Of a stretch of 6,789 nt of DNA, positions 6,590-6,789 are shown one piece after another. Each line of letters opens with the position of its first letter. The first letter of the stretch is position 1. Source of the stretch: Gallicola sp. GTDB taxonomy: Bacteria; Bacillota; Clostridia; Tissierellales; Peptoniphilaceae. The translations under genes were made by a program, and so were the position numbers. The DNA lies in NCBI GenBank assembly GCA_012798975.1, contig JAAZME010000086.1, positions 1 through 6,789 on the forward strand, read 5' to 3'. Under the pieces are notes generated by a model, which had not been told where the DNA came from, made no database searches, and worked only from the letters and a program-made list of their open reading frames with translations.

Positions 6590-6623
6590 AAAGAGACCAT
6601 CTCCACGGGAGATGGCCCTCTCT
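6590..6623 (-). promoter_or_regulatory. Strong intercistronic hairpin between livK and livH
   Basis: On the minus strand, 6623-6608 pairs with 6604-6590 around a three-base CGU loop. The upper ten pairs are continuous with one G-U; a single bulged G at 6618 separates five lower pairs. Three U residues end the stem, but no long U tract follows. It lies eight bases after the livK stop and just before the livH ribosome site. Such hairpins between a binding-protein gene and its permease genes often act as partial terminators or mRNA stabilisers that raise binding-protein output. That role is inferred here. Confidence 0.75.
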
Positions 6624-6630
6624 GATATTA

Positions 6631-6789
6631 TTATTTTGGCGCAATAACTGAATCTAATGTATAGTCGCCATCTACAACCTTAATCATAGATACAGATTTG
6701 ATTGGATTGTTGTTATCGTCAAACTCTAGATGTCCAGTGACACCGTCGAATTGAATACCTTTTAATCCATCTACAATCGCCTGCTTGTC
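6631..6789 (-). CDS. livK: Branched-chain amino acid ABC transporter, substrate-binding protein LivK (C-terminal end only)
   Basis: Only the last 52 codons are in the window; the gene enters from the right edge and ends at TAA (6633-6631). The peptide contains GIQFDGVTGHLEFDDNNNP followed by KSVSMIKVVDGDYTL and ends SVIAPK. This is the standard C-terminus of type-1 periplasmic-binding-fold proteins of the Leu/Ile/Val family, where the GVTG-x-LEFD turn is followed by a repeated-strand finish. The full protein would be expected to be a secreted lipoprotein of about 380 residues that captures leucine, isoleucine or valine outside the cell and hands it to LivH-LivM; signal peptide and ligand site are outside the window. 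It is the first liv gene seen and is separated from livH by a hairpin. The promoter of the operon is beyond the edge. Ligand specificity cannot be judged from this part. Confidence 0.92.
   Translation of the reverse strand, partial: DKQAIVDGLKGIQFDGVTGHLEFDDNNNPIKSVSMIKVVDGDYTLDSVIAPK

Overview
The window looks like chromosomal DNA from a low-GC, Gram-positive anaerobe, most likely in the Clostridia. This is inferred from the AT-rich intergenic DNA, strong AGGAGG ribosome sites, U-tailed intrinsic terminators, a selenocysteine-specific elongation factor gene and a short (484-residue) CstA-family transporter. Genus and species cannot be read from the sequence. No rRNA, tRNA, CRISPR array, insertion sequence or phage gene was found.

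Layout: bases 3-1025 (+) hold the 3' part of selB, which enters from outside the window. Its reading frame is interrupted by one in-frame TAA at 132-134, with clearly SelB-like sequence in the same frame on both sides. It ends at an intrinsic terminator (1032-1064). A very AT-rich gap of about 340 bases follows, with an inverted repeat (1106-1131) and weak promoter-like sequences. It leads to cstA (1404-2858, +), a membrane transporter gene with its own terminator (2867-2900). Bases 2901-3150 contain no gene but include a locally GC-rich, hairpin-forming stretch of unknown nature. From 3151 to the right edge everything is on the minus strand: a branched-chain amino acid ABC transporter operon transcribed in the order livK (partial), livH, livM, livG, livF, ending at a UUCG-tetraloop terminator (3151-3178). 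The cstA and liv units converge.

How the genes work together: LivK is the extracellular binding protein, LivH and LivM form the membrane channel, and LivG and LivF are the two ATPases. Genes livH to livF are separated by one base or overlap, so they are probably translationally coupled. A strong hairpin separates livK from livH and could set a higher level of the binding protein. CstA-family proteins import peptides or pyruvate, so the right-hand three quarters of the window concerns nutrient uptake, which fits an amino-acid-using anaerobe (inference). selB is functionally unrelated.

I see no convincing new biological system. The points most worth checking are the in-frame stop in selB, the structured element between the convergent units, and the hairpin plus probable TTG start at livH.
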